Part shown: positions 44,925 through 54,941 of the stretch, piece after piece
Position numbering within the stretch: the stretch's first letter is position 1
How the letters are laid out: each line of letters begins with the position of its first letter
Origin: Hortaea werneckii
Lineage: Eukaryota; Ascomycota; Dothideomycetes; Mycosphaerellales; Teratosphaeriaceae
Assembly (NCBI GenBank): GCA_037044905.1
Contig: JBAOKB010000174.1
Coordinates: 406,836-470,835 of the forward strand
DNA: 64,000 nucleotides
Direction of reading: 5' to 3'
Program-made: the position numbers and the translations under genes
Notes under the pieces: generated by a model
Told to the model about the DNA's origin: nothing
The model's input: only the letters and a program-made list of their open reading frames with translations
Database searches by the model: none

Positions 44925-44958
44925 GGTGCAGGTGCAGGTGCAGGTGCAGGTGCAGGTG
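44925..44958. repeat. (GGTGCA) hexanucleotide repeat
   Basis: Five full copies and a partial copy of ggtgca lie in tandem, preceded by two copies of gcctgtgca. Confidence 0.9.
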
Positions 44959-45834
44959 GTGCAAAATGACGTATGCTGCAGCCCAACCCGACCTGATTAC
45001 CTAGGTACCTGGGTATTGACTGATACCCTACACAGTATGCGTACATAAGTATGGGTGTCTCGGGCGAGTTGGGCATCTCGTCACATCTTCGTGTGCCGGC
45101 AAGGCAATCCCAGCCAGAACGATGAATGAACCAAACGTGACCGGATTGGCACCGACAAATACCTAGGTACTTGCTGTAAAAGACCAAGCCTTCCAATTAC
45201 CTGATCGGGACAACCACGCGAGAAAGACATCTTCTATCGGGTCGGTTGGTTCTGCCACGGCATCAACTGCCATCTTCGCGCCGGCGATCACTCGGATCGG
45301 CGTCTTCGGAGAGACGATAAGGTACCGCGCGGGCGGCCATCTCCGACCAAATACACTATGGAGCCCTCAGTCTTGGAGAAGCTTGGATCGTTCAGAAGAG
45401 CGGCTACGAAGAGATCATTACGTGCGCCATTCTAGTTGCCTAATAAACTCTTCTCCCCTTGTCTTGCTCCATCTTCGCTCCATACTAGACACTATAGCGT
45501 CAAGAGACCTATTGTAGGAACGTATTTCCGCCGCATCTACCGCTCCGAATCGCGCCCGTGTTTCGACCGCATGCTGTAGTTTGCCAGCCGGATACCCACA
45601 CTTATAGAGTATGGACAGACCCTTCTAAAGGCTGGCGAAGACCCGACCTCACTCGAAAGTATGTGAGGCCTATTTCCCTGTAACCTCCCTCCCTAGGTTG
45701 CTTCCTCGCTTATCCCCTTCCTCCATCCATCCACCCATCCGTCGCTCATGTTGTCCGATCCCCACCTCGACTCCACTTCCAGTCTGTTGCCCCATGACTT
45801 CCTGACCATCCGGTACCAGCTACGACAATACACC

Positions 45835-46770
45835 ATGGACACCACCCAAGGCTTCCCGCAATCCCGGCAGAACGTCAAATACTCTGACCACTCCACCCTC
45901 AACACCCTGGACTACTACATCCCCCGCCGGCCCTCCACCGCCGCCCACCAACTCTGGATCATCTACATCCACGGCGGCGCCTGGCGCGATCCCGAAATCG
46001 ACTCGACCTCCTTCCTCCCCACCCAAACCCTCCTCAGCCAATCCCGCGCCATCGACCAGATCGCCGGTTTCGCCTCCATCAACTACCGGCTCTCCCCTTA
46101 CCCCTCGCACCCCCGCATCCCCTCCCACCCTGCCGACCCCGCCCGCACCGCCCACCATCCGGACCACCTCTCCGACATCCTCGCCGCCCTCCGCCACCTC
46201 CAGGACGCCTTCGGCTTCGGGACCCGCTACCTCCTAGTCGGCCACTCCTGCGGCGCCACCCTGGCTTTCCAAGCCGCTATGATGCACCACCTGCACCACT
46301 CCTCCTCCTCCCTGGCCGCTGAACCCATCACCCCTCCCCTCGCCCTCCTAGCCGTAGAAGGCCTGTACGACCTCCCGGCCCTGATAGCCTACCATTCCGA
46401 CTCCCCCGCCTACCGGGACATCGTAACCAACGCTTTCGGCTCGAACCCTGCGGACTGGGCGGCCGTAAGTCCCGCTATTGCCCTGCAACATCCCGCTCCA
46501 TCATCCCCGCACCAGCAACTTCCCCCCCAGCCGAAGCTTATCGCCCTCGCGCACTCGCGCCAGGACGAGCTGGTGGAATGGCAGCAGGTGGATCTGATGC
46601 ACGCGGCTTTGAAGAAGTCCGGCGGGTTCGACGAGGTCGAGGGCGAGGCCGGCAGGCGGTTGAAGTTGATCGAGTTGAATGGGGGTCATGATGAGGTCTG
46701 GCGTGAAGGGGGAGGGGAGTTGGCGAGGGCGGTGAGCGAGGTGTTGCAGGTGGTGAGGAGGATGGGGTAG
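45835..46770 (+). CDS. BNA7: Kynurenine formamidase
   Basis: The chosen ATG at 45835 (context caccATGG) gives 311 residues; an in-frame ATG at 45748 would add 29 residues without family features. The alpha/beta-hydrolase fold shows the oxyanion motif H-G-G-A-W-R-D-P (46-53), I-N-Y-R-L-S-P, the nucleophile Ser138 in G-H-S-C-G-A, Asp244 in S-R-Q-D-E-L-V and His285 in G-G-H-D-E-V-W. The H-G-G-x-W plus G-H-S-x-G plus H-D-x-V-W set is that of Bna7, which converts N-formylkynurenine to kynurenine in tryptophan breakdown and NAD synthesis. The gene has no introns and a very C-rich third position in its first half. Close relatives such as carbamate-type esterases share this fold, so substrate assignment is by motif. 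Confidence 0.82.
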   Translation: MDTTQGFPQSRQNVKYSDHSTLNTLDYYIPRRPSTAAHQLWIIYIHGGAWRDPEIDSTSFLPTQTLLSQSRAIDQIAGFASINYRLSPYPSHPRIPSHPADPARTAHHPDHLSDILAALRHLQDAFGFGTRYLLVGHSCGATLAFQAAMMHHLHHSSSSLAAEPITPPLALLAVEGLYDLPALIAYHSDSPAYRDIVTNAFGSNPADWAAVSPAIALQHPAPSSPHQQLPPQPKLIALAHSRQDELVEWQQVDLMHAALKKSGGFDEVEGEAGRRLKLIELNGGHDEVWREGGGELARAVSEVLQVVRRMG

Positions 46771-47372
46771 AGAAGGGGTGGGGGGATCGGTGGCTGTGAA
46801 CTTTTTTTTTTTTTTTTCAAATAAGAACCGGGGTTTCGACGATGGGGCTTTTCTTTTTTCTTTTTTCTTTTTTTTTTTTTTGTGGGGGGGGGGAGGGGGA
46901 TGTTGGAGGAGGAGGCTGAAGAGAGAGGAGGGACTGTTCTTCGTCTATCATAGGACGCAGAATGGGAGTAATTAATTTAACGACAGCATAAGGTCAGAGC
47001 GGGAATGGAAGGCTGGGGAGGGCTCCTTCCCCCCTTCTCAATTTGATGGTGGCGTTGAAGGAGCCAACGCCTGACATCGTTCCCTTTTCCATACGCGGGA
47101 CCACGTGTCATGATCTGGGAGGAGGTAATACTGTTAAGCTTTTTTTTTTTTTTTTTTTGTTGAAGGCGAAGCTGTAACAACGGAAAGAAAAACATGGCGA
47201 TTGCTCCACCGGTGCCCGCCGCCCATGCCATGTGAACCAACTACGGTGGAAAACGCAATGATTCGAGGGGAAGACTCGCATACCCGCGTTTGTGGAAGAA
47301 ACCACGACGAGGTAATGATCAGAAGGCCGAGACAGCGCAAGAGCAAAACGCCGGGCCGACGCAGACGTACCC

Positions 47373-47404
<32 letters not shown>

Positions 47405-47784
47405 GCCTACAAGCCTGAGCACTGACATGTGTGTGGGAAAAAAAAAGTTTTCTACACATTATCCATTCTACCGGTTCTCTACCCAGCCATACTCTAATTA
47501 ATCGCACTGCGGTGTTAACATCCAACCCAAGCCCAAAAAAAAGACCGAAAGCAGCGTCTTCTTTTTCAAAACCAAAATCCATGCAAGTCATGAATCCATG
47601 CCCTCATAACCCTCACCACACCATTAAACCCCCCAATCTCTCCTATCCCATCCGAGAAACCACTCCCCATCCATTCCCTTCATTCTTAGGTTCCCTCCCT
47701 CGGAGCACGTATCTTAGGTCCAATACCAACTCGTCGACTGCGCACCCTCGCCTTGTCGTCGAGTGCGCGCGTAATGCAAGCGGT
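46771..47784. other. Intergenic, homopolymer-rich
   Basis: This 1-kb spacer between two converging genes contains poly-T runs at 46802-46818 and 47140-47158, mixed T/G runs at 46855-46890 and a run of 26 A at 47373-47398. No gene is seen. Such runs are prone to length errors. Confidence 0.65.
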
Positions 47785-50700
47785 CTAAAAGCGGAGAATA
47801 TTCAGCAGGTCTTCTTGTTGCTGGCCACCACCACCACCATTCTTGGTGATGCGGTTCTTCTTGCGACCTCGCATACTGCCCATATCGAGCACCTGGCGAC
47901 CGGTCGGGATCCCGTCCGAGGAGCCGTCGTGGTGGATCGTGAGGGGCTCGACGTGCTCGGCGGTGGCGGGGGCGGGCGTGGTTGTCGTTACGACTTGCTC
48001 GGCGGGTGCGGGGGAGGAGATGACTTTTTCGGCGCTTTCGGTCGGTGCTGTGATGGATTTTTCGGCTGCTTCGGCTGGAGCTGCGGCGGCGGTGGTGGTG
48101 ACTACTTGCTGTCCCGATGGCGTCGTGGCTATTACTTGCTGGCCACCGGCTTGAGCTGCATCAGCTGCCGCTCCTCCTCCATCCGCGAAGGCAACTTTGC
48201 CGCGACCCTCTTCAGCCTTTCTGCCCATCGTGCCGCGACCGTCATCAGCACCAGTTGCCTGTCCAGCACCGTCGTCATGCTTTTCGCTCAGAGCTGAGCC
48301 GGCGGCAGCGCCTGCTGCGGCAGCAAGAGCGGGATCCACGCCTGAGCCGGCACCACCCTGACCAGCTTGCTGTCCACCGCCAGCGCCGCCAGCACCGCCA
48401 GACTTTCCAGCAGCCGCCGGGTCCGCAGCATTCGCAGCATGACGTCGATTGCGTCTACCAAAGTAAGGCACAGCAGCGGGGACGTAATCCAACATGGAAT
48501 GGTGAGGATTCTCCTTCTGGTGACGACGATGCCGACGATAGAGTAAGCCGCAACAGCCGGCCGCCGCGAGGGCCAAAGCTGTGAAGATGGCCCCGGCGCC
48601 GATGAGCACCCACATGATCACTTTCCACGGGTCGTGTTTGGTCTTCCGGCAGCATTCGTGGCAGCATGTGGCCTGGTCCCAGCAGGTCGGTCCCTCCTCC
48701 ACATGATGCAGGATCCTGTTCCACCAGCTCCTGGCAGCACCCGGTGGGGTTTGTCGTACAACGCTCATGGTTGGTTGTCGGTCCCCTTTGCCTGCTACGA
48801 CGGTAGGTCTTGTAGGATAGTAGGTCTGGTGGGCCTTGGTGGTGCCGAAGTGCGCGTTCACAAGCCGTGTGCTCTGCGTGACGTAGTTGTAGCCAGTGCA
48901 ATCCGAGCCCTTGTCTTGGAGGATGGCAGCAGGGTAGACGGTGATGATGTCGATGGGCTTGTAGTGCTTCATCATGCATCGCTGGTATCTGCACTTCCGC
49001 GGATTGTAGAGATCGTTGCCCTTCTGGCAAGTTGGTGGCGTGGGTATTGGGGATTGTTGAACCGCCCACGGGATGTCAAACGGCACAGCAGTAGCCACCG
49101 TACGATTCCCGACATCGAATCCGGATACTGTCATTGGAATCGCAGAACCGTCCTGGTCGTAGTCAAGCATAGTCACCGTCGCAACACTCTGGGTTGACTT
49201 TGCTTTCCTTGCCTCCAGGAGCTTTGGAGCCGGTGTGACAACAGCGACGTTCTTCAGATGCTGTGCGTGCTGCTCCGAGCGCTCTAGCATCCACAGCAAT
49301 GCCACCTTGTGAGACATGTCGTGATCCACAGTAGCGTGGTGTCTGCTAATCGCGTAGCCCAGCTCGGCGACTTTGAACCAGTCGACGTAAGGCATCTCAT
49401 CATGGAGAGAGCTCAGGTCCGAGTCGAGAATATGGCGGTGCCCTTGCTCCATCATGTCTCTTGACTCCATGAGGGCCAGCATATCGTAGACAAAGTCTTG
49501 ATAGGTGCTGATTGGAAATACTGTCGCCTGGGGATACGGCAGAGCGACCACCACGGTCCCATTGCCAATGCTCTGCTTTGACTTGGTGATCGGTATCGGA
49601 GTACTGAAGCCACTGATGTTGGCCATCATGGCAGTCTGCAAACCAAAATCCAACGAGGTTCGACGGCACTGGAAAGGCCTGATCATGATGTCGGTGAGGG
49701 TGGTCACACGAGTAACCGTAACTGTTTGGAGAGCAGCACTCGTTGATGTAGGCTGGGGATCAACGGTCTCTGATGTAGGCACGAAAGGCGCACCCGTCCG
49801 GTTGCTGTGCAGGCCAGACGGAATGGCAACAGTTGTCGTGCTCATCGCAAACACACCAGTTTTTGTCACCCATACAGGACTTCCTTCGGCATCGACGGTC
49901 TCAATGAGCGTTCCAGATCGAGTCGAATCATGGCTGATCATAGTGACAGTGACAGGCGGCTTTTTGCTGATGGAAGACTGCGAGTAAAGCGTGACTATCG
50001 TAGACCCGTCATCCTCATACGTGCGAGTCACAGTGTTGTCGGCCCAATCGCCAGTGCGAGTGACGTACATGGGTCGGCCATTCTTGTCGGTCGTCAAGAT
50101 ACCAGACGGGCGAGGTTGATCGATGTTTGTGGTCCCAGTGACGACATTGTGGTCAGATACTTGCGGTGGATTGAGCGTTGTCTTGCCTTGAGATCCCATG
50201 TCCGAGATGGACATCATGTAAGTAGGCTGCTCGCTTGCCTGACGTTTATTGACAGAACCAGGGGTCGGTACAGCACCATTGCCGATGAAGGCCTCAAAAG
50301 GAGCGCAGTCAGTACACGGACCGGGACACAGGAAGTTCGGAATGCTTACCGCTTCGCCACCGGCTTGTTGATGAACATATTGATTCATCTCGTCTTCGAT
50401 GTTGTCAGAAGCGCGGCCAAACACGCTCTCGAGATGATCATCAGACTCGGAACGACGGTTGAGGGGCAGTGAAGTGCTTGCTGTATAGGCGACCGTGGTG
50501 GCTTCGACCCAAACCGTTTCTGTGGGCTCGTGGTTGCCATTGGCGTGGGAGTCGTTGTCATCATCACTCTCGAGCCAGCTGACGAGTTCGGCAACTGCGC
50601 CGTCGATTTTGTCTCTCAAGTCGTGGCTAGTATCAGAAGTGTCGCGCGTTTCGTGCGAAACGGTTTGCTCGCAGGCTTCATGGACTCCTTTCCGGCATAG

Positions 50701-51435
50701 ATCGGAACAGAGACGTGAGTACCGACCGCAGATCTCATCCCAGGTCTCCGGCAAGAGATTGACTCGCTCCATGTGTTCCTTCATACATGCATTTGGATGG
50801 ACCAAGCACCACTTGCGCAGGTCTGGATTCTTTGCACTGCGCCTGCGATCATCCGAGGCAGGATGGACGTCTGCAACCGGGGAAGCATCGGTGGGAGGGT
50901 CGCCAAGAACGACATCTCTTCCGGCATGCGATGACTCGAAATCGTAAGTTGGATCGTCCGTATCGTCTGCTCCTCGGCGCTCTGCAAGAGTAGTGGGCCA
51001 ATTATGCTTGGTGTGACCGATGCTCAAAATGTCAACCGGCGCGGTAGCGTCGTCCAGGTCCTTTTCTGGTGGCGGCCTGACAAATGGATAGAACTGAAGC
51101 TGCTCCATCCGGGTGTCCTCAAGGTCTTCATGGTTCCCTGCAGTGTGGATATGCGGGTGGCCGTTGACAGTTTTGGTCTTCGTCCTGGTGATCGAGTGGT
51201 CCAAGAAACGATCCGTCCTTGTTTTAGTCGTCAGAGACTTGAGCTTCCGTTCCTCGAGATTTTTGACGTGAGGAAGCTCGACTGTGAGCTCGCTCTTCCT
51301 TTCCAGATCGTCCTCACGAAGCTTGTCTTCGAACTCGTTGGCGACGTGGAGACCAGATGCGTCGTCAACCTCAGAAGCGGAAACCAGTAGACAGCCAATG
51401 AGCCCGAGTGCCAGAGAGATGTAGGTAGCCCGCAT
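47785..51435 (-). CDS. Large single-pass surface protein of unknown function
   Basis: An intronless frame codes 1216 residues. A signal peptide (M-R-A-T-Y-I-S-L-A-L-G-L-I-G-C-L-L-V-S-A) is followed by a ~920-residue ectodomain with scattered Cys. One Cys cluster lies near residues 205-260 (W-C-L-V-H-P-N-A-C, C-G-R-Y-S-R-L-C-S-D-L-C) and a C-P-G-P-C-T-D-C motif follows near 367. Thr/Ser/Val-rich stretches carry repeated W-V/T-K-T-G-x-like segments. A Cys knot-like C-W-D-Q-A-T-C-C-H-E-C-C lies just outside one membrane helix (about 940-966, W-V-L-I-G-A-G-A-I-F-T-A-L-A-L-A-A-A-G). The cytosolic tail of ~250 residues is Ala/Gly/Thr-rich with an R-K-K-N-R end. I do not recognise the family. It could be a wall-stress or contact sensor (a guess from layout). 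It faces the LYR-like gene with ~780 bp between start codons. Confidence 0.7.
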   Translation of the reverse strand: MRATYISLALGLIGCLLVSASEVDDASGLHVANEFEDKLREDDLERKSELTVELPHVKNLEERKLKSLTTKTRTDRFLDHSITRTKTKTVNGHPHIHTAGNHEDLEDTRMEQLQFYPFVRPPPEKDLDDATAPVDILSIGHTKHNWPTTLAERRGADDTDDPTYDFESSHAGRDVVLGDPPTDASPVADVHPASDDRRRSAKNPDLRKWCLVHPNACMKEHMERVNLLPETWDEICGRYSRLCSDLCRKGVHEACEQTVSHETRDTSDTSHDLRDKIDGAVAELVSWLESDDDNDSHANGNHEPTETVWVEATTVAYTASTSLPLNRRSESDDHLESVFGRASDNIEDEMNQYVHQQAGGEAVSIPNFLCPGPCTDCAPFEAFIGNGAVPTPGSVNKRQASEQPTYMMSISDMGSQGKTTLNPPQVSDHNVVTGTTNIDQPRPSGILTTDKNGRPMYVTRTGDWADNTVTRTYEDDGSTIVTLYSQSSISKKPPVTVTMISHDSTRSGTLIETVDAEGSPVWVTKTGVFAMSTTTVAIPSGLHSNRTGAPFVPTSETVDPQPTSTSAALQTVTVTRVTTLTDIMIRPFQCRRTSLDFGLQTAMMANISGFSTPIPITKSKQSIGNGTVVVALPYPQATVFPISTYQDFVYDMLALMESRDMMEQGHRHILDSDLSSLHDEMPYVDWFKVAELGYAISRHHATVDHDMSHKVALLWMLERSEQHAQHLKNVAVVTPAPKLLEARKAKSTQSVATVTMLDYDQDGSAIPMTVSGFDVGNRTVATAVPFDIPWAVQQSPIPTPPTCQKGNDLYNPRKCRYQRCMMKHYKPIDIITVYPAAILQDKGSDCTGYNYVTQSTRLVNAHFGTTKAHQTYYPTRPTVVAGKGDRQPTMSVVRQTPPGAARSWWNRILHHVEEGPTCWDQATCCHECCRKTKHDPWKVIMWVLIGAGAIFTALALAAAGCCGLLYRRHRRHQKENPHHSMLDYVPAAVPYFGRRNRRHAANAADPAAAGKSGGAGGAGGGQQAGQGGAGSGVDPALAAAAGAAAGSALSEKHDDGAGQATGADDGRGTMGRKAEEGRGKVAFADGGGAAADAAQAGGQQVIATTPSGQQVVTTTAAAAPAEAAEKSITAPTESAEKVISSPAPAEQVVTTTTPAPATAEHVEPLTIHHDGSSDGIPTGRQVLDMGSMRGRKKNRITKNGGGGGQQQEDLLNILRF

Positions 51436-52213
51436 GGTCGCGGTATGTGGATGGTCAAAGACCAGAGGTAGTGTGTATTTCCTGTTTTATGCAGCTGATG
51501 GGTGGCGCTAAAGGGAAGAAAGCTGAATGATTACCGCAAGAGAATTAGAAGGCAAAGCAAGACGCGAGCTAGATGCTACACGCAGCAGTGAAAAGGTGCT
51601 TGCGGAAGAGAAGATGGGTAATGTTGTGACGGTGCTGAAGGTTCAGTGAGAGATCTGAGAGGAAGATCTGGGAAATGCACACGGCGTAAACAATGAGATG
51701 GGGCAGTTGCAGGATGACTGTCCCGTTCCTGCGAGGCTCCAGGCGAGTAGGAAGGTGTCATTTCCCGGCCAGGCGAACATGCATTGATGTTCATGTTGAA
51801 AATGCCGGATGAAGGAGGCGCATTTGCCCAGCACACAGCGCCTGTCGAGCATAACTGGCCGACGTGATCATCTTTCGATAAGGTAAGGTACTGTAATGTA
51901 TACATAGTACTTCACATTGGGACGGCGGGCGATAGACTTGTAAAAAGATCTTGTAGGATATGTGCCTTCCTTGATGGTTTCAACGCACTTCTATGTCGAT
52001 ATGTCGAATTACATACCTAGGTACATGTGGTCGAGAAGGGTGTATGTCCCTCTTATCCAGAAGCTGAAACTTGACCGGGCGGGGAGTCCAATGGAACTTC
52101 CAAACCTCAGGCACCAATCCCTACACCCTTCCAGGGAAAGCTCCACTGTAGCAACAATAATGAGGGCTAGAACACTACAACGAATGACCCCAACCCCAGC
52201 AATGGTGTGATAT
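51436..52213. other. Divergent promoter region
   Basis: This spacer separates the start codons of the large surface protein (minus) and the LYR-like protein (plus). It contains no gene. A cctaggta tract at 52015-52022 resembles tracts at 45001 and 45162 and could be a shared element or chance. Confidence 0.45.
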
Positions 52214-53149
52214 ATGCCCACCCATTTCTCCCCACGCAAATCAGGCGCCCATCGTGTTGCTGCCATTGCATTGTGTCGGGCGCTTCTGTCACAATGCCGC
52301 GCCCTACCCGCCCTTCAAGCCGAGCAGCGCAACGCCCTTCAAAACATAGTCCGGAACCGCTTCAAGCAAGCCCGATATGAGCAGTCGACTGCAAGCCTCA
52401 AGCATCACTTCGAAACTGGGTACCAGGCTATTGACCGTCTGGATGCCGCTGTCGCCGGCGATGACACGAGCCGGAGCTACATCCTCTCCGCCTTGGAACA
52501 GGCCCCGGACAAGTTGAAGCGAGAGCCGCGCACTATCTTGCCGAAGAAGCTACGACAAGAGGAGGGAAAGAGGCAAAAGGCAGCAGCACGTGCAAGCGAG
52601 CCCGCTACGCCTAAGCCCTCCATCTTCGATCGTCCGCTGCCCAAGGAGCAGCTGTCAGGCCGGCGACATGTCCCCGTACTCTTCAATGCCCAGAAGATGC
52701 CCGTCCTCCGCTTCAAGAAGCCTCAGCCGGAGAATCTGTCTGGCTACATAGCTCACCGGGCGCGCAAAACACAGAGACGGCACAACACGCGTCACCGGAT
52801 CGAGGACGAGCTGGAGATCGCCAAGGCCGAAGATGAATGGGATCGCATTATAGCCCCTCACCTGTCTGCGGAGGCTCAGCAGAACAGCCAGCCCCATAGG
52901 AAGCTGAAGAAGGAAGACGCCGAGCCGAGATGGGATCAAGCGGTGAGGCTCGCCAAGAAGGAAATCAGCGACAAGCTGGGGGCGGAAAAGGAGCGGAATC
53001 GCGAGATGCGGGATAAGATGCAGGGCATCATCGACCGTGAAAGGGAACTGCGGGAAAAAGAGAAAGCGGACAGTCTCAAGGAGAAGAAGAAGGCGTGGCG
53101 AGCAAGGATCAAAGCGAAGAAGTGGGAATCAGCACAATCCCAAAACTGA
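52214..53149 (+). CDS. LYR-like protein with charged C-terminal extension
   Basis: The frame codes 311 residues without introns. Near the N-terminus, H-R-V-A-A-I-A-L-C-R-A-L-L-S-Q-C is followed by R-N-A-L-Q-N-I-V-R-N-R-F-K-Q-A-R, S-T-A-S-L-K-H-H-F-E-T-G-Y and A-I-D-R-L-D-A-A. This is the three-helix layout of the LYR (Complex 1) family, but the signature reads A-L-C-R instead of A-L-Y-R. LYR proteins usually serve mitochondrial complex assembly or Fe-S delivery, with acyl-ACP as partner. From residue 90 on, a long Lys/Arg/Glu-rich region with a conserved-looking I-F-D-R-P-L-P-K-E block and V-P-V-L-F-N-A-Q-K-M-P-V-L-R-F follows, ending in a predicted coiled coil (E-R-E-L-R-E-K-E-K-A). The family call is from pattern memory only. 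Confidence 0.65.
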   Translation: MPTHFSPRKSGAHRVAAIALCRALLSQCRALPALQAEQRNALQNIVRNRFKQARYEQSTASLKHHFETGYQAIDRLDAAVAGDDTSRSYILSALEQAPDKLKREPRTILPKKLRQEEGKRQKAAARASEPATPKPSIFDRPLPKEQLSGRRHVPVLFNAQKMPVLRFKKPQPENLSGYIAHRARKTQRRHNTRHRIEDELEIAKAEDEWDRIIAPHLSAEAQQNSQPHRKLKKEDAEPRWDQAVRLAKKEISDKLGAEKERNREMRDKMQGIIDRERELREKEKADSLKEKKKAWRARIKAKKWESAQSQN

Positions 53150-53301
53150 TAAACCTTCTTTCCCTCTAACCGTATCGTCAAACGTATAATCGCACCAACT
53201 CCCCGTTTCCCATAAAATTACAAGTCCTTTCCCTTCCCGCCACACCATCTCTAACCCTTCATTTTCACACACACACACAAGCAACATCGTCCTCCTCTTC
53301 C

Positions 53302-53574
53302 TTACGCCCCACCCTCCCGCTTAGCATACTCCTCCTCAATTCTTTGCTCATAAAGCTTCTCCGCCGCCTGTTCGGCGCTGCCTGGCTGGTTGCTCGTCGT
53401 CGCCTCGCTCTGGTTCGGCGTCATGCCCATTTTGCTCGCCGCGTTGCTGACGTCCGCCGCGGGGACTGAGTCCTTGGGATACAGGTTCGCGCCGGCGGCG
53501 CCGCCCTGTGCTGTCTCGGACGTGGAAGGGGTTTCGACCGTCGGGTTCGTGGTGGTGTGGGGGAGCGAGGCCAT
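53302..53574 (-). CDS. Small hydrophilic protein, conserved-type
   Basis: This frame codes 90 residues without introns. It is rich in Thr, Ser, Ala and Gln and ends A-E-Q-A-A-E-K-L-Y-E-Q-R-I-E-E-E-Y-A-K-R-E-G-G-A. I recall similar endings (K-L-Y-E-x-R-x-E-x-E-Y-A-K-R-E-G-G-A) in short filamentous fungal proteins of unknown function. No membrane or signal sequence is present; the composition suggests a disordered, possibly stress-related protein (inference). Confidence 0.6.
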   Translation of the reverse strand: MASLPHTTTNPTVETPSTSETAQGGAAGANLYPKDSVPAADVSNAASKMGMTPNQSEATTSNQPGSAEQAAEKLYEQRIEEEYAKREGGA

Positions 53575-54371
53575 TGTTGAGGTGGGATGTGATGTTTGGC
53601 GGGAGTTATATTGAATGGTTTGGGGTTTGGGTTGAGTTTCTGGAAGTAAGTCTTGGATGAATGTCGTGAAAGTTCCGGGCGAGGTTGTTTATCTAGATGC
53701 TGGACGTGGCTATCCCATCTTTACATATGAATGCGGCGAGTAGTGTGACGCGATCCTTGACCTCACTTGACCTCACCTTTCCTGTTCCTGAGCTCCGGAT
53801 GACGCGGGGCAGATCATGCCGTCATCGAGAAGGTTAATTGTTTTCCAGGGCGACGGAAAGAGTGCCATGCACCTTGGATCTTTCGATAGGAAAATGAGCT
53901 GAAATAATAGTAGCAAGGTTAAGAAGACTCTATCGATGGTCTGCATGACCGACGAGCATCGTTCATGAGTCGCTGCAAACTCGCAGCCGAAAAGGGCGAT
54001 GGATCTTGACGACTAGGTCTCTCATCATTAACCTGGACATACAAAGTACCCCTGGATCCTACCACAGGTGTGCGAAGAGAAATTTCCACCTTTTTCTCAT
54101 TCAGATTCATATACAGGAAAAAGACTGACCGTCATCCATCAAACAACACCTCAAATGCCCCAAATCCATCCGTCCCATCCATAGACCATCAAGCCACGTA
54201 CCGAAACATCCATCCCTTCCACACGATCTCCTAACGCCTCGCTACCCAGCAAAAATCTCCAACACACTTCCAACCGGACACGCACACACACTTTCCATCA
54301 GGACACTCAGGACCGAGACCGCCCACCACGGACTCAACAACCATCGACCGCCCCCGTCCGCGGACTTCTCT
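53575..54371. other. Intergenic, no gene seen
   Basis: The promoter of the small protein at 53302-53574 lies at left. The rest has no frame of interest and a C-rich block at 54120-54340. Confidence 0.45.
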
Positions 54372-54941
54372 TCAACGAAACTTCACCACCAGTGGCGGCA
54401 GGCCTCCAGACCCTCCAGCAATCCTGACATCGGTCCGCCGGCTCCCTCTATGAAATTTCACCCGGACCTGCTCGGGCTCCTTTTGGGCAGGGGATGACTT
54501 CCGACCCGGTACACTCGACGGTAGCGGGGGTTTCCTTCTAGGAGGTGCTGCAGGAGCAGAAGGAGGCGCGGGACGTTTGTCTGGACGTTTCGGCGGGAAG
54601 GCAGGTAGATTTGAGGGATTTGCCGGCGGCTTGCGGTTGATCGTGGGATCTTTGTGGTTTCCTGGGAGGTCCGGCCTTCTCTTGCCTGTTGCTGGACTTT
54701 CTTGTCTTCTTGCCACTGGGCTAGACTTTTCGCTCCCGTGCACTGCTCTTGTCGAGGCAAGCTCCAGTTCTTGCCTGGAGTTGGAGGGTTTTCGAGGTTT
54801 GGTTGCGCTTGTTAGGTTTGGTGTCCGATGAGGAAACTCTTGGTTTCTGCTCAATGGGCTATCGTGCCTTCGTGGCGTGTGCTCTGCTGGTAAGGCGAAG
54901 CGTACGGCTTTTGCTGTCGATTTCGCAGCATTGTTCGGCAT
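54372..54941 (-). CDS. Basic Pro-rich protein with K-x-V-R-F motif
   Basis: This frame codes 189 residues without introns. It opens M-P-N-N-A-A-K-S-T-A-K-A-V-R-F-A-L-P-A-E, continues with a basic Ser/Arg/Pro part and a Pro-rich stretch with P-P-R-R-K-P-P-L-P, and ends V-R-V-K-F-H-R-G-S-R-R-T-D-V then P-P-L-V-V-K-F-R. No domain is recognised. The opening matches that of the protein at 55677-55973 (V-R-F-x-L-P-x-E). A frame shadow is possible because the region is GC-rich, but start context, composition and the repeated motif favour a real gene. Confidence 0.5.
   Translation of the reverse strand: MPNNAAKSTAKAVRFALPAEHTPRRHDSPLSRNQEFPHRTPNLTSATKPRKPSNSRQELELASTRAVHGSEKSSPVARRQESPATGKRRPDLPGNHKDPTINRKPPANPSNLPAFPPKRPDKRPAPPSAPAAPPRRKPPLPSSVPGRKSSPAQKEPEQVRVKFHRGSRRTDVRIAGGSGGLPPLVVKFR

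Larger units (their letters stand above)
44293..45834. other. Intergenic with two short tandem repeats
   Basis: The promoter of the DUF3824 gene lies at left and that of the formamidase gene at right. Apart from the tgtgc and ggtgca repeats no feature was found; short frames are shadows. Confidence 0.45.
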
